From positions 327,635 to 391,634 of the forward strand of contig CALKBZ010000003.1 of assembly GCA_937775295.1 (NCBI GenBank): 64,000 bases of DNA, written 5' to 3'. The notes beneath the pieces were generated by a model that was not told where the DNA came from, did no database searches, and saw only the letters and a program-made list of their open reading frames with translations. This DNA is from an uncultured Opitutales bacterium. Its GTDB lineage: Bacteria; Verrucomicrobiota; Verrucomicrobiia; Opitutales; Coraliomargaritaceae. A program made the translations under genes and the position numbers. Of this stretch, positions 1 to 9,640 are shown in pieces; the stretch's first letter is position 1, and every line of letters begins with the position of its first letter.

Positions 1-2
1 AT

Positions 3-86
3 CAGCGTCGCTATGTCGCGCTTAATAATATGCGTGATCAGGCAGCGAGGGACTTTGTTCGTTTTCGCGATTCACGCTTAGACTAG
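3..86 (+). CDS. C-terminal end of an unidentified gene (partial)
   Basis: Frame 3 is open from the left edge of the window and ends at a TAG at 84-86, giving a basic and acidic tail of 27 residues that ends RFRDSRLD. The stop overlaps the stop of the convergent EamA gene, an arrangement that is plausible for two convergent genes. Nothing in this short tail identifies a family. It may also be chance, because an open frame of this length is not rare. Confidence 0.3.
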   Translation, partial: QRRYVALNNMRDQAARDFVRFRDSRLD

Positions 87-985
87 CTCTTGATTTTGAT
101 CAGCGTGATGCCGATGAGTAGGGCGACAATGCAGAGCGCTTTGGGACGGAAGTTTTTCTCGGAATGTAGCAAGATCCCACCGAGGAAAGTGATGACCACG
201 GCAGTGCGTCGCAGCGGCGAGATAACTGAAATGAGCGCGCCTTCATGGGTGATCGCAGTGAAGTATAGAAAGTCGGCCGCGAGTAGGCAGCAGCCAATCA
301 ATGGGATCGACCAACGCCATTGGAATGAGCTGCGAGGCCACGCACCTTTGAGCCATAGTAAATAGAACGGGGCCATGGCGGGCACCAAGTAAATTGAGAA
401 CCATGCCTGCACATCTGCTGGGCGAAGGCCGACTGTTTGCAATAGATACTTATCGTAGATCGCACTGCAGGCGCCGACGACCGTGGCAACGAGCATGTAA
501 CCGACCCATTTATTGCGGCTGAAGTGAATGTTCTCCAGCTTGCCGACAAATGAGAAAGCGTAGAAGGCGGCGAGGACGATCGTTATGCCTAGCCACTGCC
601 AGTTGTTGGGGCTTTCTCCCATCAGAAATACGGCGAGTAGAATCGTCCAGAGTGGGCTGGTGGCTCGGATCGGCCCGGCGATGGATAGCGGTAAATGCTT
701 AATCGCAAAATAGCCGAAGATCCATGAGCTCGCGACGATCGCGGATTTTAAGAAAAGCAGTCCATGTGCGCGCGCGCCAATCGCTGTGGTTTGAAACTTT
801 GCACTTGGGAAGGTTTCGGGGGAGACTGTGGACCATATTACAAATGGCAGCCAGACACAGGCACTGGTTACGATGCTGAAGAACAGTACCGGGAAGACGG
901 CGTTGCCTTTGAGCGCATGCTTCTTTGCGAGATCATAGAATCCAAGAAAGACTGCGGAGCAGATACTAAGTAAAATCCAAGACAT
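83..985 (-). CDS. EamA/DMT-family transporter
   Basis: The 300-residue protein has about ten hydrophobic segments arranged as two similar halves, the usual plan of the drug/metabolite transporter superfamily (inner membrane, substrate unknown). The first half holds the short helix-turn segment GPIRATSPLWTILLAVFLMGE and the second half the related SVISPLRRTAVVITFLGGILL, the family's paired EamA motif. The protein ends in a short basic IKIKS tail. The start at 985 directly precedes a strongly hydrophobic first segment (SWILLSICSAVFLGFYDLA). It appears to be a single-gene unit, and the substrate cannot be predicted. Confidence 0.85.
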   Translation of the reverse strand: MSWILLSICSAVFLGFYDLAKKHALKGNAVFPVLFFSIVTSACVWLPFVIWSTVSPETFPSAKFQTTAIGARAHGLLFLKSAIVASSWIFGYFAIKHLPLSIAGPIRATSPLWTILLAVFLMGESPNNWQWLGITIVLAAFYAFSFVGKLENIHFSRNKWVGYMLVATVVGACSAIYDKYLLQTVGLRPADVQAWFSIYLVPAMAPFYLLWLKGAWPRSSFQWRWSIPLIGCCLLAADFLYFTAITHEGALISVISPLRRTAVVITFLGGILLHSEKNFRPKALCIVALLIGITLIKIKS

Positions 986-1103
986 TGGCGGAATTTTGTG
1001 TGAGCTGCTCGGGTGCAGTGTGGGATAGTCAGAAGAATGTCTTTAAATTTGGGAAGAATGAAGACAGGTTTTTGTTGCGCTTTGGCCTGTATTTAAAAAA
1101 TAT

Positions 1104-1466
1104 ATGCCTTATATTACTCTTATGACTACCATCAATAACAGTTTCCTTAGTTCCGAAGGCACCATTGGTCGCTTCACTTTCATTCTTAGCCTCGTGCTAA
1201 TGGTTGCAGTCACAGCTGGCATCAGTTATGCAGCGAATTATTATTTCACGCATCCTGATTATTTTATGGAAGGGCACTTCGGCACATTAGGGGTGTTTGT
1301 GGCGATTGTGGCGTCGTTGTTTTGTGTCTTGGTTGGGTTGATGCAGATGCTCAAGCGCCTGCGTGACATGGGTAAAAGCGCCTATCTGACCCTATTAATG
1401 CTGATCCCTGGAGTGAATGCGGTGTTCTTGCTCTACACGTGCGTGGCTCCGGCGAAGTCTGCTTAA
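1104..1466 (+). CDS. DUF805-like small membrane protein
   Basis: This 120-residue protein (114 if translation starts at the second ATG, 1122) has three hydrophobic segments: about residues 25-45, 62-82 and 98-115. The segment LKRLRDMGKSAYLTLLMLIPGVNA matches the typical DUF805 pattern, in which an R(L)RDxGxS motif precedes a hydrophobic stretch containing IPxVN. Known DUF805 proteins are inner-membrane proteins of unknown role. No Shine-Dalgarno sequence is visible before either ATG. A strong terminator follows at 1492, so the gene stands alone. Confidence 0.75.
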   Translation: MPYITLMTTINNSFLSSEGTIGRFTFILSLVLMVAVTAGISYAANYYFTHPDYFMEGHFGTLGVFVAIVASLFCVLVGLMQMLKRLRDMGKSAYLTLLMLIPGVNAVFLLYTCVAPAKSA

Positions 1467-1491
1467 GTAGTCGTCGTTATTTTTTGAGAAG

Positions 1492-1520
1492 GGCCTCGTT
1501 GTGTTGACGAGGCCTTTTTT
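1492..1520 (+). terminator. Rho-independent terminator after the DUF805-like gene
   Basis: GGCCTCG (1492-1498) pairs with CGAGGCC (1508-1514) around a nine-base loop and is followed at once by six Ts. Confidence 0.85.
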
Positions 1521-1590
1521 GTTCATCGTTGACGGGGCCATTTTGGGAAGGCGTGGCATGACAGGGTAACGCTTGCGCATTGCAAGCGTA

Positions 1591-1665
1591 GAGAGGTAGC
1601 CTCCGTGCGGACCACAGCTACATAAGGTCAGTGGCAATGCTGATGATACGCAGGTCATCCCTCCC
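1591..1665. repeat. REPIN-like inverted repeat, degenerate copy
   Basis: This is a 75-bp copy of the element seen better at 8119-8214 and 27480-27566. One end reads GAGAGGTAGCCTCCGTGCGG and the other GCAGGTCATCCCTCCC. The ends are imperfect inverted copies around a variable centre, the plan of paired REP sequences (REPIN). Confidence 0.55.
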
Positions 1666-1788
1666 AGTTGGTTTGACTCTTAATGTTTTATCAGGTTACT
1701 TGATTTGGCTATTCTCACCTCCGACTGAGCGTCAATCAGTGCTTTCCCGTGTAGTAGTCAATGCCTCTGTTTTACCTCAATTGACGCA

Positions 1789-2262
1789 TTACACCTTTTG
1801 CACCCAGCGCTCGATGGTGAAATCGGCATTTTCCAGCACAGTTTCGGCGAGCTCGAAGCGGTCTTCGAATTCAGGGAAGAATGCATCGCCCTCAACCTCT
1901 CGGTGCACGCGGGTGAGGTAGAGTTCGCTGCAACGGGGCAGCATTTGCTTATAAATTTCGCCACCGCCTGCGATCCAGATGGTTTTGTCGGTGTCCATAT
2001 GATCCAGCATTTCGAGGTTGGTGAAGCTGTGTACGCCGGCGATTTCGCGTGGCGTGCGGCTAAGCACAAAAGTTTCGCGGCCGGGCAGTGGACGGCCAAT
2101 GGACTCGTAGGTTTTACGCCCCATAACCAGAATCTGGCCCATCGTCGTCTTTTTAAACCATTTGAAATCGTCAGGAAGATGCCAAGGGATGTCGCCCTGA
2201 TTGCCAATGATGCGGTTTTCCGCCATAGCTGCGATCGCTTTAAACTTCTTCGAAGGGTTCAT
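1789..2262 (-). CDS. folA: Dihydrofolate reductase
   Basis: This enzyme reduces dihydrofolate to tetrahydrofolate with NADPH and regenerates the cofactor oxidised by thymidylate synthase, which lies 71 bp upstream on the same strand. At 157 residues it has the usual bacterial length. Visible signatures are the Met20-loop region with NRIIGNQGDIPWHLPDD (the acidic substrate-binding residue lies in LPDDF), the NADPH-binding VMGRKTYESIGRPLPGR and the IAGGGEIY glycine motif. The thyA-folA order, transcribed leftwards, is the common bacterial arrangement and suggests one transcript. Confidence 0.95.
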   Translation of the reverse strand: MNPSKKFKAIAAMAENRIIGNQGDIPWHLPDDFKWFKKTTMGQILVMGRKTYESIGRPLPGRETFVLSRTPREIAGVHSFTNLEMLDHMDTDKTIWIAGGGEIYKQMLPRCSELYLTRVHREVEGDAFFPEFEDRFELAETVLENADFTIERWVQKV

Positions 2263-2330
2263 TGGTTTTCGGTTGTTCGGTTTTCGGTTACTAACTGGGA
2301 ACTGGCCAAGTGGTAACTGGGCAACTGTGC
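2263..2330. repeat. Heptamer-type low-complexity spacer between folA and thyA
   Basis: The gap between two co-directional genes is made almost wholly of 7-8 base phrases. First come variants of GGTTTTC (GGTTTTC, GGTTGTTC, GGTTTTC, GGTTACT), then variants of AACTGGG (AACTGGG, AACTGGCC, AAGTGGT, AACTGGG, CAACTG). See the finding on phrase-like spacers for related tracts. Confidence 0.7.
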
Positions 2331-2333
2331 TCG

Positions 2334-3128
2334 TTACACGGCGATCGGTGCCTTGATACTGGGATGCGGGTCGTAGTTGACCAGTTCGAAGTCATCGATG
2401 CTGAAGCCGTCAATGGCCATTACATCTGGGTTGAGCTTCATCTGTGGCAGCGGGCGCGGTTCGCGTGAGAGTTGTAGCTTCGCTTGCTCGACATGGTTGG
2501 CATACAGGTGCAGATCTCCGAACGTGTGGACGAATTCCTTCGCTTTCAGCCCGCAAACTTGCGCGATCATCTGAGTGAGTAGTGCATAGGAGGCGATGTT
2601 GAACGGCACGCCGAGAAAGATGTCGGCACTGCGTTGGTAGAGCTGGCAACTGAGCTCGCCATTGGCTACGTAGAATTGAAACAGTGCGTGGCAGGGAGGT
2701 AGAGCCATGTGTTTAATCTCGCCCGGATTCCATGCGCAGACCATGTGGCGGCGGCTGTCGGGATTATTTTTGAGCGAATGGATGACTGCTTCGATTTGAT
2801 TGGTGCTGCTGCCGTCGCTGGCGCGCCAATCGGTCCATTGAGCGCCGTAAACGCGACCGAGGTCACCGTTTTCGTCGGCCCAGTCGTCCCAGATGTGGAC
2901 TTTGTTATCCTTCAGGTATTTGATATTGGTGTCGCCTTTGAGAAACCAGAGCAGCTCATGAATGATGGAGCGCAGGTGTAGCTTCTTGGTAGTAAGCAGT
3001 GGGAAGTCTGGCTCTAGTGAGAAGCGTGCTTGCGCGCCGAAGATAGAGTAAGTCCCCGTGCCCGTGCGGTCGTCGCGATAAGTGCCTGTTTCAACAACAG
3101 TACGTAGAAGGTCCAAATAATTTTTCAT
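2334..3128 (-). CDS. thyA: Thymidylate synthase
   Basis: ThyA methylates dUMP to dTMP using 5,10-methylene-tetrahydrofolate and leaves dihydrofolate, the substrate of the FolA encoded just downstream. At 264 residues it has the E. coli length. The catalytic cysteine lies in [12 protein letters not shown]. Other visible family segments are the N-terminal [16 protein letters not shown] phosphate-binding region, [19 protein letters not shown] and [13 protein letters not shown]. The C-terminus ends in PIAV, the conserved closing tail. The classical ThyA makes a ThyX-type synthase unnecessary here. Confidence 0.97.
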   Translation of the reverse strand: MKNYLDLLRTVVETGTYRDDRTGTGTYSIFGAQARFSLEPDFPLLTTKKLHLRSIIHELLWFLKGDTNIKYLKDNKVHIWDDWADENGDLGRVYGAQWTDWRASDGSSTNQIEAVIHSLKNNPDSRRHMVCAWNPGEIKHMALPPCHALFQFYVANGELSCQLYQRSADIFLGVPFNIASYALLTQMIAQVCGLKAKEFVHTFGDLHLYANHVEQAKLQLSREPRPLPQMKLNPDVMAIDGFSIDDFELVNYDPHPSIKAPIAV

Positions 3129-3199
3129 ACAGATAAGGTAAATGTTAGGATTTGCTGGTGGGGCAACGGTGTCAATTCAGGTCTAAGTTAAATCGGGCG

Positions 3200-3562
3200 C
3201 TAGCCACGGATCACAATTTCGCTGACACCTTTACAGTTCGGCAGTGATTGAATTTTTTTTAGAACCGTGCGTTTACGAAACTGTAGTTCGGAGCGTAGCG
3301 TTTGGTTCGTCACCGAAACGATCAGAGTGCGGCCATCTTTGATGCGCACCGGGTTGCAGCGGCCAGCTAGGGTGCCAAAAATCTCACCCCAATGTTCGAC
3401 CATGGTACGCTCGGCGCTGGGTTGTTCAAATTGGTATTTTTCTTTGAGGATGACCAGTATGTTATCCAATGGCACCGGTGGGCGCTTCGAAGAATACGTG
3501 ATCGTGCGCGGGAGTCCGCGAAAGTCAGCGATGATGTCTTCGGTGTTTTTAGAGAAATTCAT
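3200..3562 (-). CDS. DUF721 domain protein (DciA-like)
   Basis: The 120-residue protein has the DUF721 layout. An N-terminal helix is followed by a WGEIFGTLAGRCNPVRIKDGRTLIVSVTN core, in which a tryptophan and a central RxxDGxLxVxVxN strand are conserved, and then by RSELQFRKRTVLKKIQ. DciA, a member of this family, helps load the replicative helicase in bacteria that lack DnaC/DnaI. Whether this copy does so is inference. It is the furthest upstream of the three leftward genes thyA, folA and this one. About 70 bp separate it from thyA. Confidence 0.75.
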   Translation of the reverse strand: MNFSKNTEDIIADFRGLPRTITYSSKRPPVPLDNILVILKEKYQFEQPSAERTMVEHWGEIFGTLAGRCNPVRIKDGRTLIVSVTNQTLRSELQFRKRTVLKKIQSLPNCKGVSEIVIRG

Positions 3563-3708
3563 GGTTAGCGGCCACGTAGAGTGTTCGCAATCTGCGGCGC
3601 GGAGCCATCAAAAATGTGTTTTAAGCAGACTTTTAGTTTTTTGAAAAAAATAAGACAACAAGGGAACTTGGCATGATACTTGTTAAATCATCATTTATAA
3701 ACTTTTTT

Positions 3709-3785
3709 CCTGTGTACAGGAGTTTGGGGTAATAAGACAAAGCAGTATGGCGCGGGGTTTAGGGGTATTCCCCGCGCCATTTTTC
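3709..3785 (+). ncRNA. Structured small RNA element, copy 1 (short form)
   Basis: The element opens with a hairpin (CCTGT-GT-ACAGG, 3709-3720) and continues with a single-stranded AGTTTGGGGTAATA (3721-3734). It ends in a terminator whose stem is GGCGCGGGG/CCCCGCGCC (3749-3757 with 3770-3778) and whose loop TTTAGGGGTATT is followed by ATTTTTC. Copies 2 and 3 share the single-stranded motif and the TTAGGGGTA loop but have different stem bases. The lower stem GGCGC/GCGCC is common to all three, and the upper stem is GGGG/CCCC here and ACTTC/GAGGT elsewhere. This is base-pair covariation. Copy 1 lacks the middle hairpin of the other two. A conserved block (ACTTG, then TAAACT 15 nt further on) lies just upstream and may be its promoter. 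No open reading frame fits it. Confidence 0.7.
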
Positions 3786-3865
3786 TTGTTGAGTGTGTTC
3801 TTTCAAATATTTTTTCAGATTAAACAAAGTAATGCTTGCAGGAGACTGATTTTTATATTTCTGTT

Positions 3866-3987
3866 GTGGCATCAACGTTTTCTCCCGCTAGGGAGTTTGG
3901 GGTAATACAAAATCCTACTGCTTGCAGTAGGTATAAAGTAGACAATGGTTGGCGCACTTCTTAGGGGTAGGAGGTGCGCCATTTTTG
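3866..3987 (+). ncRNA. Structured small RNA element, copy 2 (long form)
   Basis: The element has three hairpins. Hairpin 1 is CTCCC-GCTA-GGGAG (3882-3895), followed by the conserved single strand TTTGGGGTAATA (3896-3907). Hairpin 2 is CCTACTG-CTTG-CAGTAGG (3914-3931). Hairpin 3 is the terminator GGCGCACTTC/GAGGTGCGCC (3951-3960 with 3971-3980) with loop TTAGGGGTAG and tail ATTTTTG. Upstream, GCTTG and TATATT (3834-3859) align without gaps with the blocks before copies 1 and 3, so the start near 3866 is inferred. Copy 3 has the same RNA with two base changes, both in hairpin loops. It lies between divergently placed genes with no downstream partner on its strand, which suggests a trans-acting RNA rather than a leader. 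Confidence 0.75.
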
Positions 3988-4001
3988 TATCTAAATGCCA
4001 G

Positions 4002-4030
4002 CCGTGAGTTTCGAACTGCGCGGTTTTTTT
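4002..4030 (+). terminator. Second terminator behind sRNA copy 2
   Basis: CCGTG-AGTT-TCG-AACT-G-CGCGG (4002-4023) is followed by seven Ts. The same position behind copy 3 carries a related hairpin (CCGCGA/TCGCGG, 4522-4542, then seven Ts), so the tandem-terminator layout is conserved between the two copies. Confidence 0.7.
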
Positions 4031-4340
4031 GTGCCTGCCTGGGAGTGATTCGAAGTTTTTAAAGTAAGTGGGTTCTTTTGGGTGCGCACTCCCACATGGA
4101 GTAGGTGAATTGGATTACACCGATGGCCCGGCACTTGAAGGTACCCAGCTAGGTCCTGCTGTTTTTATCGACCCGATCGTGCTGTCCATGCAGATGGGGG
4201 CTTGCGGTTGTTTGAGTCACTCTGGTTCGAGGTGTAAGCAAGCCGTCGCCGAGGTCTTCGCCTGTGGTATGTTGCGTTTTTTAAGCTGAAACTGTGTGAC
4301 GTGGTTGCTTTAAAGGCTTTTTGAAATCTTTTTTAACTTA
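4031..4340 (+). other. 310 bp between sRNA copies 2 and 3, no assigned gene
   Basis: This stretch separates the two near-identical RNA copies and is itself not duplicated. A GTG-started frame of 73 codons (4068-4289) is open, but its product is unlike any family I know and it has no ribosome binding site. Local pairings are visible, for example ATTGG/CCGAT near 4110 and GCTTGC/GCAAGC (4200-4242). I looked for 6S RNA, tmRNA, SRP RNA and RNase P signatures and found none. It could hold a further RNA gene or be spacer. Confidence 0.3.
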
Positions 4341-4386
4341 TTCTGAAAATAATACTTGCAGAAGTCTAATTTCTATACTTTTTTCT

Positions 4387-4507
4387 AATCATTAGCATTT
4401 TCTCCCGCAAGGGAGTTTGGGGTAATACAAAATCCTACTGCTCGCAGTAGGTATAAAGTAGACAATGGTTGGCGCACTTCTTAGGGGTAGGAGGTGCGCC
4501 ATTTTTG
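4387..4507 (+). ncRNA. Structured small RNA element, copy 3 (long form)
   Basis: Copy 3 matches copy 2 almost base for base from the first hairpin through the second terminator. Hairpin 1 is CTCCC-GCAA-GGGAG (4402-4415). The single strand TTTGGGGTAATA follows. Hairpin 2 is CCTACTG-CTCG-CAGTAGG (4434-4451). The terminator is GGCGCACTTC/GAGGTGCGCC (4471-4500) with loop TTAGGGGTAG and ATTTTTG. The two differences from copy 2 lie in the loops of hairpins 1 and 2, so the stems are conserved. Upstream, ACTTG (4354) and TATACT (4374-4379) match the blocks before the other copies. The RNA converges on dinB, whose stop lies at 4630, and so is not a leader for it. Confidence 0.75.
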
Positions 4508-4521
4508 TATCTAAATGCCAG

Positions 4522-4549
4522 CCGCGAATTTCGATATCGCGGTTTTTTT
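4522..4549 (+). terminator. Second terminator behind sRNA copy 3
   Basis: CCGCGA (4522-4527) pairs with TCGCGG (4537-4542), followed by TTTTTTT. It is the counterpart of the hairpin at 4002-4030. Confidence 0.75.
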
Positions 4550-4629
4550 GTGTCGTCCGCGCTTGCGTGGGCTCGTTTCGCAAGTTGGCAAGAGGGCGCG
4601 AGTCAACTCGCACGCCACATTTCAGTTTG

Positions 4630-5679
<1,050 letters not shown>

Positions 5680-5688
5680 GGTCCGCGC

Positions 5689-6012
5689 TTACTCGCTGGT
5701 CGGCTGAGCGAGCACGAAGGGGCGCACGATCATGGCGTTGAAGTGGGCATTGCTCGCAAGCCAATGTTTGGCATGCAGTTCACCGGGTTGCACTAGATCG
5801 CCTGATTTGAGCCAGGCTTTGACCTGTACTTGGTCGTCGTTGACGAAGGCGAGGCCCGCTGTCTTGAGGTCGAGCGCGGGGTCAACGTAAATCATCGAAT
5901 CAGCCTCATAGTGAGGTTTTAGATAGCTCCAGTCTACGTTGCCGGAGTATTTTTCGAGCTTTTCTTCGTCGCTGGTGTTGTCTTCTGCCGGGCTAAGTTG
6001 GTCGTTGAGCAT
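5689..6012 (-). CDS. DUF2288 family protein
   Basis: The 107-residue protein shows the DUF2288 pattern: a W-xx-L near residue 28 (VDWSYLKPHYEA), then VDPALDLKTAGLAFVNDD, QVKAWLKSGDL, an A-x-x-W (AKHWLASNA), and a closing VRPFVLAQ that matches the family's VxPxVLxQ. The function of the family is unknown, and members are small cytoplasmic proteins. The gene ends 9 bp before dinB on the same strand and likely shares a transcript with it, but I know of no functional link. Confidence 0.8.
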   Translation of the reverse strand: MLNDQLSPAEDNTSDEEKLEKYSGNVDWSYLKPHYEADSMIYVDPALDLKTAGLAFVNDDQVQVKAWLKSGDLVQPGELHAKHWLASNAHFNAMIVRPFVLAQPTSE

Positions 6013-6274
6013 GGCCTTGTTGTGCCAAGAAAATCCGAAAGTTTAAAGTCTGAATCCTTGGCAGAGGGAAAACAGGCAGGAATACCTTCACGTTAAGCCA
6101 GAAGTCTAATGAATATCAGCATTTTAGGCTTGCAGGAGAGGAGGCTCGACCTAATTTCTCGCGTTCCTCTCACGGTGATCTCGATCGCTGCTGGGCACTC
6201 TGCCTTGAGGGGGATATACAATAGTAATAATCTCAACCACACTGCCGCTCCGGCGCGCAGTAACATATATACAT
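6013..6274 (+). promoter_or_regulatory. rpsA upstream region
   Basis: This 262-bp gap lies between the divergent DUF2288 and rpsA starts and must hold both promoters. No Shine-Dalgarno sequence precedes the rpsA ATG. The context is AT-rich (AACATATATACATATG), similar to the unstructured S1 initiation regions known in other bacteria. A purine run, AGGAGAGGAGG, lies near 6135, too far away to serve as a ribosome binding site. I cannot assign a specific autoregulatory fold. Confidence 0.4.
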
Positions 6275-7933
<1,659 letters not shown>

Positions 7934-7959
7934 GCGATCTGAGAATCTAAACTTTCAAA

Positions 7960-7988
7960 AGCCTCCAGTTCACGCTGGAGGCTTTTTT
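7960..7988 (+). terminator. rpsA terminator
   Basis: AGCCTCCAG pairs with CTGGAGGCT around TTCACG, followed by seven Ts. Confidence 0.9.
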
Positions 7989-8005
7989 TGGGTTTGGAGG
8001 GTCGC

Positions 8006-8060
8006 GTCGCATGGCCCATGCGACATCGGCGATGTCAGTAGCAGCGCCATCTTGGCGCTT
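8006..8060. repeat. REP-like palindromes
   Basis: Two palindromes stand side by side: GTCGCATGG-C-CCATGCGAC (8006-8024) and AGCGCCA-TCT-TGGCGCT (8043-8059). The first resembles the GCTGCGTGGCCCACGCGGC core of the REP arrays beside the RAYT at 21.8-22.9 kb. I read it as a stray, diverged REP unit. Confidence 0.5.
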
Positions 8061-8118
8061 TAAGTGTGGCTAGCAGAGGCGATGCCGTGAAGTAGAGCTT
8101 GGCACATTCGAGCTCTTT

Positions 8119-8214
8119 GGGAGGGACCGCCTCCGCGTGGTCCGTGTTTGACCTGGCACGTCTATTTCTTAGCACGCAGAAGATAATGCGGGTGACACGG
8201 AGGTCACCCCTCCC
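8119..8214. repeat. REPIN-like inverted repeat
   Basis: This 96-bp element starts GGGAGGGACCGCCTCCGCGT and ends ACACGGAGGTCACCCCTCCC. The ends are imperfect inverted copies. The centre contains TGGCACG and TTAGCACGC. The reverse complement of 27480-27566 aligns along its whole length, and 1591-1665 is a third, weaker copy. The two-REP inverted plan is that of a REPIN, a non-autonomous element mobilised by RAYT transposases. Confidence 0.65.
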
Positions 8215-8227
8215 AATGCTGAAAGTC

Positions 8228-8503
8228 CTAGCTATCGCGCTTACGAATCAGCACCCGGCCCTGGTAGACCCAGCGATACGGGCGGTGCTCGCCACGATTG
8301 ATACGTTTGCGGGTAAACTCGAGCAGCTTTTGCTTCTTTTCGACTAGAATGGCGACGACACAGGTCATTTCCGGCCAGATTTCTGGATCGGGCAGATCTT
8401 TGATCGCCTGCTGCAGTTGAGCCATGTTTGGAATGAACTTACTCGATTCACTTTGCTGTGAATTGGAGGAGTTGCTGGAGCTTCTTTGTGACGATCGGGG
8501 CAT
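8228..8503 (-). CDS. Small hypothetical protein
   Basis: The predicted 91-residue product (102 if started at 8536) has a serine/glutamine-rich N-terminus followed by MAQLQQAIKDLPDPEIWPEMTCVV, then a basic helix (EKKQKLLEFTRKRINRG) and a final YRWVYQGRVLIRKR. The second half has the composition of a real protein, and the gene sits 150 bp from tRNA-Cys, outside the island. I recognise no family. The start is uncertain because no ribosome binding site is visible. Confidence 0.5.
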   Translation of the reverse strand: MPRSSQRSSSNSSNSQQSESSKFIPNMAQLQQAIKDLPDPEIWPEMTCVVAILVEKKQKLLEFTRKRINRGEHRPYRWVYQGRVLIRKRDS

Positions 8504-8653
8504 AAATCTAATACTAAAGAGGAGTAAGGTTAGCATTTAATAATTGAAAAATATCCGAAGTTGACAATGCAAAACGAGAAAGTGAGCGCTCTAGGCAGAA
8601 TTCACTTGATCTTGTGTGCTTCCTGCTTCTTTTTTTCCGAATTGATTTGAGAT

Positions 8654-8767
<114 letters not shown>

Positions 8768-8778
8768 AGGTGAAAATG

Positions 8779-8804
8779 GGGTCAAACGTTTAAAATAAAT
8801 GTCA
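8779..8804. repeat. Module-boundary repeat, copy 1
   Basis: GGTCAAACGTTTAAAATAAATGTC is a variant of the motif found again at 11246-11273, 12274-12299 and 14417-14442, all in the same orientation. It lies right behind the point where the AbiEii reading frame is cut off. Confidence 0.7.
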
Positions 8805-8805
8805 C

Positions 8806-8952
8806 TTATAAATCGCGGGAGACTGACAGACGGTAAAGGAAGCGCTCCATCCCATAATACTGGAGTCGCTCGTTAAAGGAACGGTTGTCTTCCCTTGAGC
8901 GGTTGAGGAGACGCTGACGAACCGAGGCTGCGATGTTTTTAGGAGTCTTCAT
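8806..8952 (-). pseudogene. AbiEii toxin, N-terminal fragment only
   Basis: The ATG at 8952 overlaps the TGA of abiEi (ATGA), the normal coupling of type IV abiE operons. The 48 residues (MKTPKNIAASVRQRLLNRSR...) match the N-terminus of AbiEii nucleotidyltransferases, whose typical start is a KxxAxSVRxRLLNxAR helix followed by xxRYxxERxLYRLSxS. The frame stops right after RLSVSR, where the boundary repeat begins. A complete AbiEii has roughly 250-300 residues including the nucleotidyltransferase core, so none of the catalytic part remains and the toxin is dead. Confidence 0.75.
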
Positions 8953-9542
8953 AGGGATGCTTCGAGGTAGGGGCGCATGACCTGTTCGACGCGGCAAATT
9001 CGTGCGTATTGGAGGATCTTCTTAGAATCAAATTTCATTCGGCTTCGGTAGAGCTTCAGTGCTTCCAGCACGACGTCCATCCCGATCTTGTTTCGAAACT
9101 TGAAACAGTCAGCCAGTGTTTTTTCAGGGCTGTAGACTTGCACCTTTGCTCCATCAATCATGTGCGCTTCGATTCCAGCCTTGTAGGCTTCTTCGGTGAA
9201 TTGGTGGACTTGTAGTGGCGGGTAGTCTGTCGATGGCGAACGTGTGTCTCGGGGGATAGCCAGAGATACTTCGTGCGGGATTTGAGTTGTGATTGCGTGA
9301 AATGAGAGTGCCGAGATCAGACAGACCACCGCGTTGGGGTAGCGCAGTGCAATCGCAACCAGGTCGGGGTTGCTGACGGGGGGGAGGTCGACCAGTCGAT
9401 AGACGCCTCGGCTTATTGGTTCGATGACACCTTTGTCTCGGAGCGAGTAGAGCATGTAGCGACTGATACCCCGTTCAACGGCTTCGCTCATGCGCAGCTG
9501 ACCGCCGCTTTCTCTAAAAATACTGACCGGACTTGTTTTCAT
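8949..9542 (-). CDS. AbiEi-type antitoxin (type IV toxin-antitoxin)
   Basis: The 197-residue protein has an N-terminal winged-helix half (MSEAVERGISRYMLYSLRDKGVIEPISRGVYRL) and a C-terminal AbiEi domain. The latter includes VAIALRYPNAVVCLISALSFHAIT, the PP-L-VHQF region, the IDGAKVQVYSPEKTLADCFKFRNKIGMDVVLEAL signature and a basic end. In the family the antitoxin represses its own operon and neutralises a nucleotidyltransferase toxin. Here the toxin is truncated, so the antitoxin is orphaned. It might be retained as a repressor, or as protection against other AbiEii proteins, or simply be decaying. The ATG at 9542 is the natural start. Confidence 0.85.
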   Translation of the reverse strand: MKTSPVSIFRESGGQLRMSEAVERGISRYMLYSLRDKGVIEPISRGVYRLVDLPPVSNPDLVAIALRYPNAVVCLISALSFHAITTQIPHEVSLAIPRDTRSPSTDYPPLQVHQFTEEAYKAGIEAHMIDGAKVQVYSPEKTLADCFKFRNKIGMDVVLEALKLYRSRMKFDSKKILQYARICRVEQVMRPYLEASL

Positions 9543-9640
9543 ACGATGAAAGACGAAATGTCCTCACATGTTAATAAGTGAGGACACTATGTCTGTTTTG
9601 GGCAACGGAGCAAGGAGATTCGAAAGGAGCTCATCTGTGC

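Noticed and set aside
3661..3690. Sigma-54 promoter before sRNA copy 1 (TGGCAT, 5 bp, TTGTT)
   Set aside because: Copies 2 and 3 lack the GG of the -24 element at the aligned position, so the likeness in copy 1 is probably chance.
4068..4289. 73-codon GTG-started protein gene
   Set aside because: No ribosome binding site, no recognisable family, composition unlike a real protein.
4031..4340. 6S RNA, tmRNA, SRP RNA or RNase P RNA between the sRNA copies
   Set aside because: None of the signature sequences (GGAAGGAAGC, GAGGAAAGTCC or tRNA-like ends) is present.
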